A stretch of DNA of 64,000 bases from Cristatella mucedo (GCA_009760855.2 WPIO01000061.1:310001-374000), one strand, 5' to 3'. Counted from the stretch's first letter, positions 1 to 63,442 are shown. Program-made: numbers and translations. The notes: generated by a model not told the origin, from the sequence alone.

Positions 1-639
1 CACGTGGCCGATGACTTGTTTCTGGAAATGTTCGTACTTCCTCTCGGCTGCTCCGAGTTCTTATGGGGCAACCTTGCTCGAAGAGTTTCAAACTAATTTA
101 AGGCCGGGTGGTTTGATATTCCCTTCTGCTGTGGTGGTGCTTTCACTCACGTCCAGTTGGCTCAGCTGCTCGTATGAAAAAGCGTAATCTCTGTTCAAGG
201 ACTTTGAAATGCTGTCGACGCACATGCAGCGTTCGTTTCAGTTTCCTATCGAGCCTGCATTCAGTTGAACTGGTGCAAGTGAAACTTTTTTGCGTAAGTA
301 AAACGTTGGCAAATTATATGGGTAAGCTGATGATAGTGCGGAAGAACGGTACCTAAATTATAAGCATTAGGAAGGAGGTAGATTCCAAACTATGGTTAAG
401 ATTTATACCAATTCTCGAGATGGAAGTTAGAAACTTGATCGGTCATAATCCGCTATTGAGATTATAGGTGATTCACAAAAATTGGATTGTAATTCCTAAA
501 TTCGAAGCCCTAATTTCTAAGAATTCGGAGCCAGATAGGTCATAGTCTGGTGTATAGGCGTTATTAATAATGATATACGATAAATAATAATAAATAATGA
601 TAAATAATGATAATAGTAATGATGCACCTACTACATTTT
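1..639. other. upstream intergenic, nothing recognised
   Basis: AT-rich sequence before the first repeat. It contains short ATAATAATA and GATAATAAT runs at 570-620. I see no protein similarity or RNA gene. Confidence 0.5.
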
Positions 640-659
640 TTAGCGCCCTTAGAGAACTT

Positions 660-1078
660 ATACTTTTACTAGGCACTCAAACCTCAAATCCTTTGGAGAC
701 CGTGCATTTAGTTCGTATGCTCCCAAAGCCTGGAACTCCCTCCCGACTTGCGTCAGAACATCCCCCGACTTGACCACGTTTAAAAAGAACTTAAAAACAC
801 ACCTATTTATGACAGCATTTAGTGGGTCCCTGGGATTCGTCCTTGATGTGCTTTTGTGTGCTGACACTGTGCATGCTGCCACTAACCACATTGGCATGCA
901 GACCCCGTGCATGTCACCCCTAACCATGTTATTCATTTTGTTTGTTTATCAAGCATGATATTACTCACCATTCAATTGCATTTCCTTTTGCAGCAAATGT
1001 AAAGCGCCTAGAGAGATATTGAGTTCTCCTAGGGAGCTTTATCAAGTGCATTATTATTATTATTATTATTATTATTGG
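660..1078 (+). mobile_element. LINE-A fragment, 3' end
   Basis: A 5'-truncated copy of a CR1/L2-like non-LTR retrotransposon. It keeps the very end of the reverse transcriptase ORF (frameshifted WNSLP and FKKNLKTHLF motifs), then a 3' UTR shared with the copies at 28400, 34600 and 37500. It ends with the conserved hairpin (AAAGCGCC pairing with a diverged partner) and a short (ATT)n tail. Confidence 0.85.
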
Positions 1079-1469
1079 TGTAAAGATGTTCGTCTTTGTT
1101 ACTGTTACATACGTCACTCTACTCACGACGTGGAGTTATTATTTATTAAGGTATGGGCATTTTTACAGCGGTTGAGTGCTGATGACATGGTCCAAGTGCT
1201 TTCTGCACGAATCTCTGCAGCATACAACTACAACTCGATGGCGGTGCTTCCAAACCCTAGCTTGACCCTTTAATCGATCATGCCTCTGAAAGGATACCCC
1301 TAGGAATTATGTATGTCATGCTTGTGACACAAGAGATTTGTTCATGAGCCGATACTGTAGTTCATAACGTTGAGTGTCAGAAGGATTGGGCAACTGCCGA
1401 GAACCTTAGGTAATCATCTTGGCAAAGCTTCATTGCTCAAGTGTTTATTGCTTGTGATTATATTGGTGG

Positions 1470-1690
1470 CATTGTAATAATAGTAATACTAATGCGCTTA
1501 CTAAAGTGTCCTCAGAGAACTCAATCTCTTTCGAGACGCTTTACGTTTGCTGCAAAGGAAGCACTATCGAATGGTTAGTGGTAGCATGCTCAATAAACAA
1601 CAATAGTAACATGATTAACGGTTACATGCACATGGTCACTTCGCAACCAGAAACGTGGCTTTTAACATTGGGTGGCTTAAGTCAATGCAC
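1470..1690 (-). mobile_element. LINE-A 3' UTR fragment
   Basis: The (TAA)n tail, the hairpin (GCGCTT..TCTCAATCTCTTTC..GACGCTTTA) and the TTTGCTGCAAAGGAAG block of LINE-A, read on the - strand. Only the 3' UTR survives. Confidence 0.8.
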
Positions 1691-2129
1691 GGATTTCGGA
1701 ATGGTAAAACTAAAGGCATAACTACTGCTTGCTCTCGCAAAGTTGAGATTAATTACTTGCTAACATTTTGCGAATTCTTGAGCAGCCCTCAATCCAAATA
1801 ATTTAAATGCAGAGTATGGTTGAAATAAGCTTATGCGACTATGGAAGTAATGGATATGCCAAATACCTTATTTTTACGAGTATGAGTCGCGCATTTTCCA
1901 ATTTATAAAAACCTGTGACTTTCACACTACAAGTCAAATCATGTCAAAACTAAATTTGTTGAGCCCCATCAACCTTCCTGCCTGAAACCTGTATGCAGAC
2001 TCGGTTTTACACAGCCAAATCGATTCAGACGATGACGTACTGGCATAGTATGTATTCTAAAAAAATGGTTTGGGACGTTCTGCTGCTGGACGCAATTTGT
2101 ATGGACTCTAGAAAATTTTAACCCACCAA

Positions 2130-2280
2130 GAATGTAATCTAGTCTCCGTCTGTAACTTCAAAAAGCCAGGAAGACTATGGGGGTTTTACGCAGGAGAGTT
2201 TTGTTTGGCGCACTCACAGCCTAAGCGGCATTCGGTACACATTCGGTAGCCAACAGACCATTTCACGCAACAAAAATGAC
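2130..2280 (-). mobile_element. LINE-B 3' end fragment
   Basis: Diverged copy of the second LINE tail: TAACTTC..AAAG..CAGGAGAGTTTTGT, GCGCACTCACAGCCTAAGCG, and CATTCGGTAGCCAACAGACC. The same block recurs at 14330, 22300, 30250, 32620, 48550, 51480, 59740 and 60980. Confidence 0.75.
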
Positions 2281-2542
2281 CCCGAACATGAATCGTCTTT
2301 ATTTTGAGTCGGCGTCACGGAATCTGCATCAAAATAATTTTTTTCGAGTGTGCTATTTGAATATAAATGCATGGTCACGTCAACATTTCGTTCTTTTGCT
2401 CGTAAAAGAAGGGGATAGTATGCGCAAGGGATCGTCGGTTACAGCGAACAGCGCATTTACCGCCGTGAACTTCCAGTTCACATGGGCTTGCCAGAGAGTT
2501 CCGGTTTGCTTTCTTCCGGTGTTCGCCTACCCACCCTCCGTC
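2276..2542 (+). promoter_or_regulatory. AP3B: AP3B 5' flank / 5' UTR, possible promoter
   Basis: This stretch lies directly upstream of the chosen AP3B start at 2543. I see no convincing TATA box next to the gene. GC and CpG content rises from about 2420 into exon 1 and the first intron, as expected of a broad promoter. The exon 1 reading frame stays open upstream to an ATG at 2276, so a longer N terminus cannot be excluded. I chose 2543 because its product begins with a short Ser/Gly-rich N terminus of the length usual for AP3B. The transcription start is unknown. Confidence 0.35.
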
Positions 2543-54252
<51,710 letters not shown>

Positions 54253-54443
54253 AGCATCAAAATGAAGCTGCCCTCGCTACCCAGCCTCGCTGCCCTGCCC
54301 TGCCTAGGCTGTGAGGTCGTACTGATCGGTCGGTTGGCTGTCTTGACTGTAGTGATTGCATGCGTAGCGACATTCTCACTGGCGTCACGGAGCAGAGCTT
54401 ACCAGCTGAGATGCACTCGTTTGTTCTGTGGAAGAGATCTTGC

Positions 54444-54449
54444 AATAAA
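54444..54449 (+). terminator. AP3B: AP3B polyadenylation signal
   Basis: A canonical AATAAA lies 192 bases after the AP3B stop codon. It is the first such hexamer on the + strand after the stop, so it is the likely cleavage signal. The cleavage site itself cannot be seen. Confidence 0.65.
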
Positions 54450-54727
54450 GACGCAGCTGGCTTGGCTAATCACCTGTGGAAGGGTGCAAAGCCAGGGGTG
54501 CACCCACGTCCGGCTGCATTGTTTGAGCTGAGCGGACACCTTGGCGTAAATTCTACTCAAAACGACCGACAAAACGAGCGATCGACGAGCTCGGGCCAAC
54601 ACTCGTCCGCATTTCCTGAGCGTGCATCCACCCTTGCGAGGTTTGGCTCTCTACCTTCGCTGCCGAGACTGCGTGTATTTTTGTTCTGGATTGTTCACCA
54701 CACGATAGCAAACAAAAGGTTTGGGTC

Positions 54728-54783
54728 GTTTCAATTTTAAGAGTTGATATCTGTATGTTTCAATTTTAAGAGTTGATATCTGT
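54728..54783. repeat. tandem duplication of 29 bp
   Basis: GTTTCAATTTTAAGAGTTG with following ATATCTGT occurs twice, at about 54728 and 54757. The repeat lies just after the AP3B 3' end. Confidence 0.88.
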
Positions 54784-54789
54784 CTGACT

Positions 54790-55600
54790 AAAGAAAATTG
54801 GCATTAAGGCATGTGGTTTGTCATTGCATTTTCTGTCACCACACTGGTGTGCTGGTTGGGCATTTTACTTGACTAGATAAAAATTCCTGCGATTGAACTC
54901 TCTGTTTGTAAGACTTATTCCATGAGTAGGACTAATTCCATGAGGCTTGCATACCTCTGTACAACAGTGTTTTCTAGAACCGCATGAAGTGTGTCAGTTT
55001 CCGTATGCAATGTCTACCAAGGTGGAAGCTTGATGTGAGAATTACCTTGTCCTGTTACTTGCAACGAACCTCTATCTATCGAATACTTCCATCAAAGAAA
55101 GTCAAGTGTACTATCTTAGGCTGCTTTTGCATTTCCTAATTTATTTATGTTCGATACTGCTTGCCGTACTATAGTGATGCTCCGGTGCCGACTCCCTAAA
55201 ACTTAAAATGAAGTTAGTAACGAATCACGAGTGTCGTCTTGAGCGGTAACTTCATTTCAAGAAAGCAGGTGCAAAAACCAGGATTTATTTAATTATCGAT
55301 TACCTATCTACACTTTGTAGTGTAGGAACCTAAGTCTTCCTCCTCACTAGTTGGTTGCAGCGATGGCACTCAGATAGTTCACAAAGGCATACGATTTTAT
55401 TTAGCTATGTAACGCAATTTTTACCCGTAGTTAGGGTTTTTTCCTCATTACGTACGCCTCAGAAATTTAGCAAATGGTCGTTAATTCCAACTAAATTTGC
55501 TTCTGTGACCACGACATGGACTAACTTAAAATCAACCAATTTCCAAAGAAAAGGTTGACAACTCGTGACTAGTGGTTCATATTTAGTCAGCAATAACAGA
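54790..55600. other. intergenic, nothing recognised
   Basis: AT-rich DNA between the AP3B 3' end and the relic on the opposite strand. No supportable feature. Confidence 0.5.
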
Positions 55601-57255
55601 AAATAAGTCAAAATTAACATGTATTTATTTATTCTTAAGTCATACAAAAATGACTGCTCAAAAGGTGCAGAAATGAGATGTTCTGGATTTTCAGCTATAC
55701 TGCAAATCACTTTCTCGAAGAAGCCCCCAAACATAGTTCCTTATCATGCTATCGTAATTTTTACTGTCCGTGGCAGTCACGTTCGAAGTCTAGTATATCC
55801 TGGTGAAAGCGTTCACCTCGCTCCTCCTAGTAAGCTCCTATGTTCTTGATTTCATTAAGATTGACAGCAAGTATACGGACTTTAAAGCGCATTGTCCATT
55901 GAATTTTGGTATATTTCTTTACGAGAGCCTGCACCGTTTGCTCATAGTTTCCCCGCAGCCTTGTGTTTGCCCTGGAAGCAGCTACGTGTTCCAAGCAGCT
56001 TTCTGCTGTTCAGCTTGTTGGCAAATTCTTTGAACTCAGTGATCTCCTTCATCTGCGGTCCGACGGAAGATACCAGCTTCGACCTTTGCTTCAGACAGAT
56101 GTGGGAAGACATCTCGGAGGTACTTGAAAGCTGCTGATTCATTGTCTACAGTCGTATCGAATTGCTCGGTTACGTCTACTTTGATGGTATCAGCACCTTC
56201 CGAAGGTCTACCAGCACCAGTCCCACTTGATGTTGTCCAGTCTCTTTTCTGATCGTACTCCTTGGTGTCTCGGCGGTCCCTTCGCCAAAGAAAACAACGA
56301 AACTCTGTGAACATTCGTTTAAGGGCCGTCTGGAATAACACCATTTGAAAGTATCCGATGGCCTCCCAGCCATAGAAGCCATACTGGTTTAGTTCTCTTT
56401 GAGGCGGACAGATCGAGCCACAGGGAGAGACGGGTACTCGTTACGAATCGGCACGGCTTTGAGGCTCCTAGATCTATGAACTGGTGCATCCACTCAGGTT
56501 GCATGCGATTCCTATAGATTCAAATCAACATTCCGCAGCAACATTGCAGAAGCACTGTTAATCTTGCTGCCGGCTGAAGAAGCTGGAAAAAGCTCTGGGC
56601 ACTTATTTTCTCACCAGTTACTTTCACACTTTGATCCAGCAACAAGTTTCACCCATTGAGCACAGATGTTAAGACAAAGAGTTCTGTCGAGTTCGTGTTA
56701 GTATTTGTGGTTAGGGAACTAGCGCTTTCTCTCCTCACCTGCATCTGTGAAATTGGAACATTGACCTGCACAATCTTCCTCGCTGCTCGACTTGCAACTT
56801 TTTCCTGAGCATGCGCGATCCGGAGGGAAGGGAATGGAGATCTCAGATCCCTGTGGTCCCTGTGGCGATGGATGAGAGAATGTGGAGCTGTATGATGAAA
56901 GGTATTTTCTTGCCAGTACGTCGCAAGTCTTCACGATACAGAAGTCACAGTTAATTGAATGGTCATTCACTTTCTGTCAAACGATTTGGACAGCGAATTC
57001 CGTGGCTCTATTTTCTCCTCTATACCAGACTGTAAAAATACCAGATTCATATAAATTACCTAATATTGTGCAAGAAATCTCCTGTACCGAGCAGGAATTA
57101 TTCACACATTCGCCTTCAAGAGTTCGCTTGCATGTGAACTGTGGTTGCAAGGGCTTGCAATCATTCCTGACAGGCAGGCCGAAGTATGCTGCGTAGGCGT
57201 CGCTCAACTTATTGGATGCTCTAGCTGAGTACTTGTTCGCTCTTCTCATGATCTA
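55600..57255 (-). pseudogene. relic of an uncharacterised repetitive animal protein family
   Basis: A decayed gene read on - strand, in pieces that occur in the right order but in changing frames. From its N-terminal side: AAYFGLPVRNDCKP and PQFTCKRTLEGE (57200-57120); YRGENRATEFAV (57010-56977); a DHSINCDFCIV-type HxxxCxxC segment (56965-56930); MQPEWMHQFID (56504-56470); SMAGRPSDTF; RCFLWRRDRRDTKEYDQKRDW-like block (56290-56230); VDNESAAFKYLRDVFPHLSE and AKVEAGIF (56146-56066); VGPQMKEITEF; FQGKHKA; GERFHQDI (55794-55817); YVWGLLRESDLQYS (about 55735-55694). From memory these are the hallmark blocks of a family present in many copies in Hydra and arthropod genomes, of unknown function and probably derived from a mobile element. 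At least four frameshifts and several stops show that it is not functional. Confidence 0.78.
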
Positions 57256-59704
57256 CTGGGTGCAAGCAGCCTCCTGATGCCACGGCAATCAAATATGGCT
57301 GTTTACTATTCTTCCACTCTGCAGTAACATAGACTAGAATGTTTGTTTAGGGTACCAGCTACATTTCTATGCATACTACTCTGTAGTGTTATGTAAGCCT
57401 AACCCTCACTAATTTGGGCAGCTGCACAACTAACTATATTTGCAAACCTGACGTCCGAACAGTGCCTAACAGCAAAATAGAAAATTTTCAATATACCATT
57501 GTTGGGGGTCCTTCCCCGAAAAAAAAATTTCGTGTAGCTATTTTCAATTTATAAGGTTGAGGACAAAGTTCGTGTGCCGTGTTAAAATAATGATTTTAAT
57601 AATAATTTAATGAATTTGATAAGGATTTAATGAAAAACACTAACGAAATTTTTCCGAAACCTTATATTCTAATCATGGAGCATTAGGAAAACACCAACTG
57701 TATACCCAAGAATAAATACATTTCAATTATGTTGACTGGTGCTAGTTGCTTGTCTAACTGAACCCATCTTACGACTCCAGCCTTGACTGTGCTTGATGAA
57801 AAGTTCCCTGCCTATCACTGCTTTGACATAATCGATCTTCAAGGTTTCTTGATGCCTCGATCCTCCTTACGCCCATCAGCTGCTGCATCCAATAGAAAGA
57901 AAAGTACTTCCTTACTTAGGTTACTTTACGCTTACTATGCGAATAGCGTATGGCAAGCTTACTTCATTCCAGGTTAGTGCTCATTTACTATGTAGTACTC
58001 ATCGGTGGGGTAAAGTGTGTTCTGCCCAAGTCATTCAAGTTGACAATCCACACTAGAAAAATCTTGGTTTAGACTTGGAGGTTCTGGCTAGTTGCAACTA
58101 TTTCTAGTTACTCCATTTGTTATTAAAATTTTGTAAAGACTTGTTGCTAATTTTGTATTAAAGCGACATTAGTATGCTGAAACCGCCTTTCGTTGTATGA
58201 CTAACATCATAATCCCTAACCAAGATGGTCGGGATAGTCGTGAGTGCGTTGGTTCGGGTCGACTCTCTTCGTTCTCCCTGTGCATTTGATGCCATCGAAC
58301 GCCTGATCGGACGCTGGCGGACAGCGAGCGAAATTTGTTGTGATAGATGTAGATCTAGCTAGCTCTAGTGTGAAATCATGCCCGCCCTAACCTTCGCAGT
58401 CGGCGAAGCCCTAGTCCAATCGAGTGGTGACAGCCTGATCATTCGCCGAACACACTGCTTCTGTCTCCAGCAGCCTGCTAGAAACGGAAAGCTGATACGC
58501 TGCCTGCAAGGAGGCCCGATTTGTTTATGAGGCTCAACCTGCTCCCGGAGTGTAGCTAGACATCAAAGGGCCCGGCTTTCCGCGGTAGGCCTTCTGTGTC
58601 AAAATACATGTGTCGTTTTGCATCCACCAGTCAACCAAGATTCATCACAGCTTCATTCCCGAGAGGTATAGGTGACTTACTTGTTGGCTTTTAAGACTAA
58701 GCTAGCGTTGTGTCGATACCAACTGTATTGTGTAACATTTTGGGCAGCCCCGTTCGTATTGCAGTAGTCTTGTGCTATTCGTTACGGTAGTAAGTAGTTC
58801 CCCATCTGCATTGGAGACGAAAATGGCGACTGGCTGAGACGGTCGACCACTGATCAACCTTTAAAGGATCGGCAGTTGTCAGAGTCTTCCCTGACGGCGA
58901 GCACTACGTGATGGTTTCACTGTAGCCGCACCACTTCCGAAATCCCAGCTGCACGTGTAGCGATCACGAGAGACGTTCTGTTTTCCTTCTTGTCGTTTAG
59001 TTCAGTGACCGACACCGAGGACCTAACGCCGGCAAAACAGGAATTATGTTTACCGATGGCCGCAACCGACTTGTAAGGGGCTTGTTTGTAACTTGTTTGG
59101 CGATGAGTTCAGCTACTTGTCATCGGCGTAAAAAGTGATGGCCGACGCCGTGGGTTAAACTCGTGTCTAGAGCCTCGCAGGTCCGACCGACCGTTCGTTC
59201 TCCCTCTCGTGAGCACAATCAGCGAGTATTCCGTGGCGTCGAAAGCTGCCCAGAAATAAACGAGAACTGAGGCTTTGCCCCTGCACGTGAATTCAATGGT
59301 CACGTGGCTACGATCGGCTGCTTGAATGGTACGGCCCAAATCTGGACTGAGTTTTTCTAATGAAATACAATAGTGCTGTTAAAGTGTCGTCGGCCACACT
59401 TTGCAAATGTTGTAAGCAGCCAAAGCTCCAAGAGCAATTGTGTGCCGGTAGCAAAAAAAGAACGTGTCAAGACGCGATCTGGAGCTGAGCCCCGAGTCCC
59501 TAAAACAGAGGCAGAGCCACTTTCCCGCGAGCTTTTTTATTTACTCTACGAATCCTTCACAAAAATGTAGACGCTAGGGAAATCGAGACTTTTCTGTAAA
59601 AACTGCTGCTAAGCACGAAACCTCTTAAAGGGGCATCAGCACTCTAGAAATAAAGGAGCACATGTTTTCCAAGGCGAAATGCTACAGTTCTGCCAAGTCG
59701 GTTT
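57256..59704. other. intergenic, nothing recognised
   Basis: AT-rich to about 58150, more balanced afterwards. No gene, RNA or repeat family member identified on either strand. Confidence 0.5.
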
Positions 59705-59900
59705 TAATGTAATGAAATGTATCTTCGCTTGCAATGCCATAAAGGCTAAGTGGGTATGCGGAAGAATTTTCTATGGCGTACTTTAAAGCTTACGACACTT
59801 CTGGTACGCATACGGTAGCCAACAGACTTCGTCCCACACAAAGCAAAGCGTGGCCGAGTCAGGAAGGCAGTTGGAGCAGTGAATAGCACCAAGTAGCAGT
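59705..59900 (-). mobile_element. LINE-B 3' end fragment, diverged
   Basis: Degraded terminal block: TAATGAAATGTATCTTCG, TGCCATAAAGGCTAAGTGGG, ACGCATACGGTAGCCAACAG, CTTCGTCCCACACAAAGC. Confidence 0.65.
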
Positions 59901-59964
59901 GCCGGAGCATCGCTGGAGAGCATGTGCAGACTGCATCTAATTCGGTATCACACACACACACACA

Positions 59965-59965
<1 letters not shown>

Positions 59966-60036
<71 letters not shown>

Positions 60037-60163
60037 CTCTGTTTCTCTGTTACTGTCACTCATTCTTTTCTTTTTTCCCTTTTCTCTCACTCTTTTCTCT
60101 TCTTCCTTTTTTGTTTTGTTCTCTCTCGCTCTCTTCTCCCACTCATTCTTTTTTCTCTCCCTC

Positions 60164-60219
<56 letters not shown>

Positions 60220-60300
60220 CTTTATCTTTCCTCTCTCTCTCTTTTCTTGCCCCCACTCTCTTTTCTCACTCTCTCTCTCCATGTGTTTTGTCTCTCTGTT
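59966..60300. repeat. two (TC)n arrays with TC-rich sequence between
   Basis: Pure TC at 59966-60032 and 60163-60216, with TTTTC/CTC-rich sequence between and after. ORFs of over 180 codons here on both strands are low-complexity artefacts. Confidence 0.96.
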
Positions 60301-60343
60301 TATCTCACGCACTCTTTCTACTTTTCTGTTTCAGTCTACCTGG

Positions 60344-60465
60344 GGGCGAGGGGCCGCATATGTTTCCATGCGCTGAATCAGGGGACGTCAAAATGAGCGC
60401 CTATTACTGGCGGGCCATCTGTTTAGTTCGTCCCAGGACGCACAATATCCTAGGAACTCCATTGC
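60344..60465 (+). repeat. dispersed repeat, copy 1
   Basis: GCGAGGGGCCGCATATGTTT, CATGCGCTGAATCAGGGGAC, AAAATGAGCGCCTATTACT and GTCCCAGGACGCACAATATC with CTAGGAAC align in order with 63443-63710. Family unknown. Confidence 0.7.
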
Positions 60466-60544
60466 CTACCGGAAATACTTTCTTAAGACTTCCCGTCACC
60501 GGTTCCTCTGACTCAGTTTCTTTGGCTGCGCCTCTAATCAACCC

Positions 60545-61120
60545 ATAATCGGTAGGAGACTGACTCCTGTGTCTACGCATCTAAAGCCTGCAGCTCTCTA
60601 CCGGCTGACATCATCACGTCACTTCACTTGGTCTCATCCTTTACAGCTGTCCTGAGCTGCTACTTCCATGGTACTCACTACCTCAACTGCTCTCATGAAT
60701 CTACTATGCTTCCCACCTTCTCTTTGTTAATAATAATACACTTGCTAAAGCGCCCTCATAGAACTCAATCTCTTTCTGAGCGCTTTACATTTGCTGCAAA
60801 GTGAAATGCGATCGAATGGTGAGTCGTATCATGCTTGATAAACAACATAAATAACTTGGTTAGGGGTGACGTTCACTGAGTTAGCATGCAACAGTGTCAG
60901 TTCGCGTAAGCACATACAGAACGAATCACAGGGACCCACCAAATGCTGTCATAAATAGTTGCGTTTTAAAGTTCTTTTTTTATTGCGTGAGATGGAGTCT
61001 ATTGGCCACCGAATGCGTACCAAAAGCCGCTTTGGCTTCGAGTGCGCCACACAAAACTCTCTTGCGTAACACCGCCTTAATCTTTGTGGAGTTGCAGACG
61101 GAGATGCATTATGCACTACA
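60545..61120 (+). mobile_element. LINE-B 3' part interrupted by LINE-A
   Basis: Left part 60545-60725 (ACTCACTACCTCAACTGC, CTATGCTTCCCACC) matches the LINE-B segment before its terminus at 32560-32615. The right part 60970-61120 is the terminus (GCGTGAGATGGAGTCTATTG, CGAATGCGTACC, TTTGTGGAGTTGCAGACGGA). An antisense LINE-A piece lies between. Confidence 0.78.
60726..60968 (-). mobile_element. LINE-A 3' fragment nested in LINE-B
   Basis: AATAATAATACACTTGC tail, hairpin with CTCATAGAACTCAATCTC and GAGCGCTTTACATTTGC, GCATGCAACAGTGTCAG, ending at GTTGCGTTTTAAAGTTC. - strand. Confidence 0.83.
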
Positions 61121-61600
61121 TTATCCAACAACGCTTGAAGAAAAGAAGGAGCCCCCTCCCAAGAAGCCTGCGTTAGTTAGCACCAGTCGTGAGTTTTCTT
61201 TGTGTGGCAATACGATTGGCAGGCAGCAGACACTACCGGCGGTGCATATACGATTGGAGCCTCGCTTCGGCTTCAAATGAGAATTACTAGTAAAAGCAGC
61301 TCAGGTGCGCAGGCTCAGAGCTCCGATGCAGCACTTCACTGCCGCCGCCGCCGCTGCTGCCGATTTGGAAAAGTCCACCTCCTGGCAATAGACATTTTGA
61401 CTACAAAGAAAGCTCCCTTGACTATAATGTCTCCTGGTATTGTAGGCGCGACCGTCCGATCTCAAACGCAGGCGCCCGCCAGGCGCTCTCCGTTCGCGCG
61501 CAGTCGGACGAAACGCTGGTTGCGGAGGACGAGCGTTCCCGGCGAGCGAGCGCCTCGTCCCCCGCAACCATTCGACCGAGGCAGTGAATAAATGTCAAGT

Positions 61601-61633
61601 GCGCTACGCCAGGCGCGACGCCTGGCGTAGCGC
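61601..61633. repeat. perfect hairpin, 15-bp arms
   Basis: GCGCTACGCCAGGCG, loop CGA, then its exact reverse complement. Very stable by base composition. No T run follows, so it is not a bacterial-type terminator. Confidence 0.9.
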
Positions 61634-61745
61634 TGCATTTTCGACGCGCCGCGAACGGGCGAAGATCAGCCCCGGATGCCTGCGTCGGCAGATCCGCGGG
61701 TTCGGAGCGCCGGCCGCCGCCGCCGCCGCCGCGAAGGGTGCGAAT

Positions 61746-61776
61746 GCACTTGGCGGCACCGCGCGCCGCCAAGTGC
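61746..61776. repeat. perfect hairpin, 12-bp arms
   Basis: GCACTTGGCGGC, 7-base loop, GCCGCCAAGTGC. Lies 113 bases after the hairpin at 61601. Confidence 0.9.
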
Positions 61777-61934
61777 GCCGCTTCTCTCGACGAGCGAGCG
61801 CGCCGCGCGCCAGCGGCCCTTGTGCGCCAGCGGCCGAAGTTCGTGCGTGCATAAAGTAAAGAGCAAAGTAAAGGTCAGCCGCAGGTCAGCAGCCCCGTTC
61901 GCATGGCGGCAGTGGAAGAGCCGCGTCTGCTATC

Positions 61935-62155
61935 GCTCTGTCTGTCTCTCTCACGCTCTCACTCACTCTCTCTCTTTCTCTCTCTCTCACGCTCTCACTC
62001 ACTCTCACTCTCTCTTTCTCTCTCTCACGCTCTCACTCACTCTCACTCTCTCTTTCTCTCTCTTTCTCTCTCTCTCTCACTCTCTCTCTCTCTCACGCTC
62101 TCTCTCTCACTCTCTCTCTCTCCCTCACTCTCTCTCTCACGCTCTCTCTCTCGTG
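61935..62155. repeat. imperfect (TC)n with CTCACG interruptions
   Basis: TCTCTC/ACGCTCTCACTCACTC higher-order pattern; units of about 50 bases recur three times at 61945-62060. Confidence 0.9.
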
Positions 62156-62904
62156 CTTTCTCGCGCGCACGCGAAGTGCGAGCAAACAAGAATTTGCCGC
62201 CGCAGCACTCGAACCCGCTATCTGAGCGGCAAAGTGTACGAGTATCGCACCCTGGCCGCGTGCGGATGCACTGTCCGCTGTAACAGGCTGCTCGTCGCAG
62301 CCGAGGGCGAGCAGCCTACGGCACCTAGAAAATGACGACGGCCAAAGCGGAGCGAAGCCCGCGCGACGCCGGCGTCGAGCTCTGGTTTCAGGGCCCACGT
62401 GGGCAGCATCGGAGCCGCGACGGCTTTCCGGCGGGTCCTTCCAGTTCCCAAGCGCAGCACTGCTGAGGCGCGAGACGCGCCTCCCGTCACCGAGGAGCTC
62501 TGAGATGCTAAAGTGCAGAAAGATTTTCTTCTAGCAGCAACCGTTTGCCGCTGCCGCAGAATACGGGTGCCGCGGCGGCGGTGGCGGTCGGCTCGTTCTC
62601 GCCGCGTGCCCGTCGTCTGCTCGACCGCAGAGCGCGAGATTCCCGCTCCAGAGAATCCCTTCAGCGATTAGCTGCAGCGATCGGCTTGGAGCCGATAGCA
62701 CCCTTTGTAAAGCGCCGATAGCAATTTCAAATTTAAGTGCGCAGCTGCACTTAGGAGTGCGTCTGCCAAATTGCACGGTATTTTTCCTGCGAGCACATGC
62801 GTTCTCTCGAGAGTGGAGTGCAAAGTTCACCGAATCGCCGGTCAGTTCTCGTCTGTTCGCCGACGAAAGCAAGGAGAGAGTCGACCTACAGCGAGTACTA
62901 GCTA

Positions 62905-63012
62905 GATTGGAGTGGCGCTGGAGATTGGAGTGACGCTGGAGATTGGAGCGGTGCTGAAGATTGGAGCGACGCTGGAGATTGGAGCGGCGCTGGAGATTGG
63001 AGCGGGGCTTTT
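62905..63012. repeat. 18-bp minisatellite, 6 units
   Basis: Six units of GATTGGAGYGRYGCTGRA type starting at 62905, 62923, 62941, 62959, 62977 and 62995. In one frame it codes LEIGA-type repeats; no evidence of expression. Confidence 0.95.
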
Positions 63013-63442
63013 TTGGAAGGCACGTGAGGAGCGGAAAGCCGCGCAACTCGGCAGACGCAAAGACCTAAAAACGGTGCTGTTTGCTGTACAATCGACCTTC
63101 CGTCGAGCTCCGCGTGCAGCTTATTGGATCGCGGTCAGCTCGCATGTACTCAAATCTGACGCTTCCCGCTATGGGTACTACGAGGAATGAATGACCTTTC
63201 AGCTTTTAAATCTTGACTCATCGACGCCGCATCTATTCCGAGCAGTTTTCCCTGCGACTCACTGAGCGCACTTGTCTTGTTTTGCTCCGCGTTTGCTTTG
63301 CGTGTGTACCTGTAATGCAAGAGTCGGTGCATGTAACTCGCTAGCTGATGTCCTACTATTCGATTGCCGTGGGCGTCCCTACGTTTGCTTTAGCACGCTA
63401 GCATAAGCACGATAATTTTTTGCTTCTGCGTGCGTGGCGTAT

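Larger units (their letters stand above)
61435..62680. promoter_or_regulatory. GC- and CpG-rich block, possible CpG island or promoter
   Basis: Marked jump in G+C and CpG density compared with the rest of the window, interrupted by TC-rich sequence at 61935-62155. It contains GCC/CGC triplet runs and two perfect hairpins. Such blocks often mark promoters or first exons, but I found no exon with recognisable protein similarity. Confidence 0.35.
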
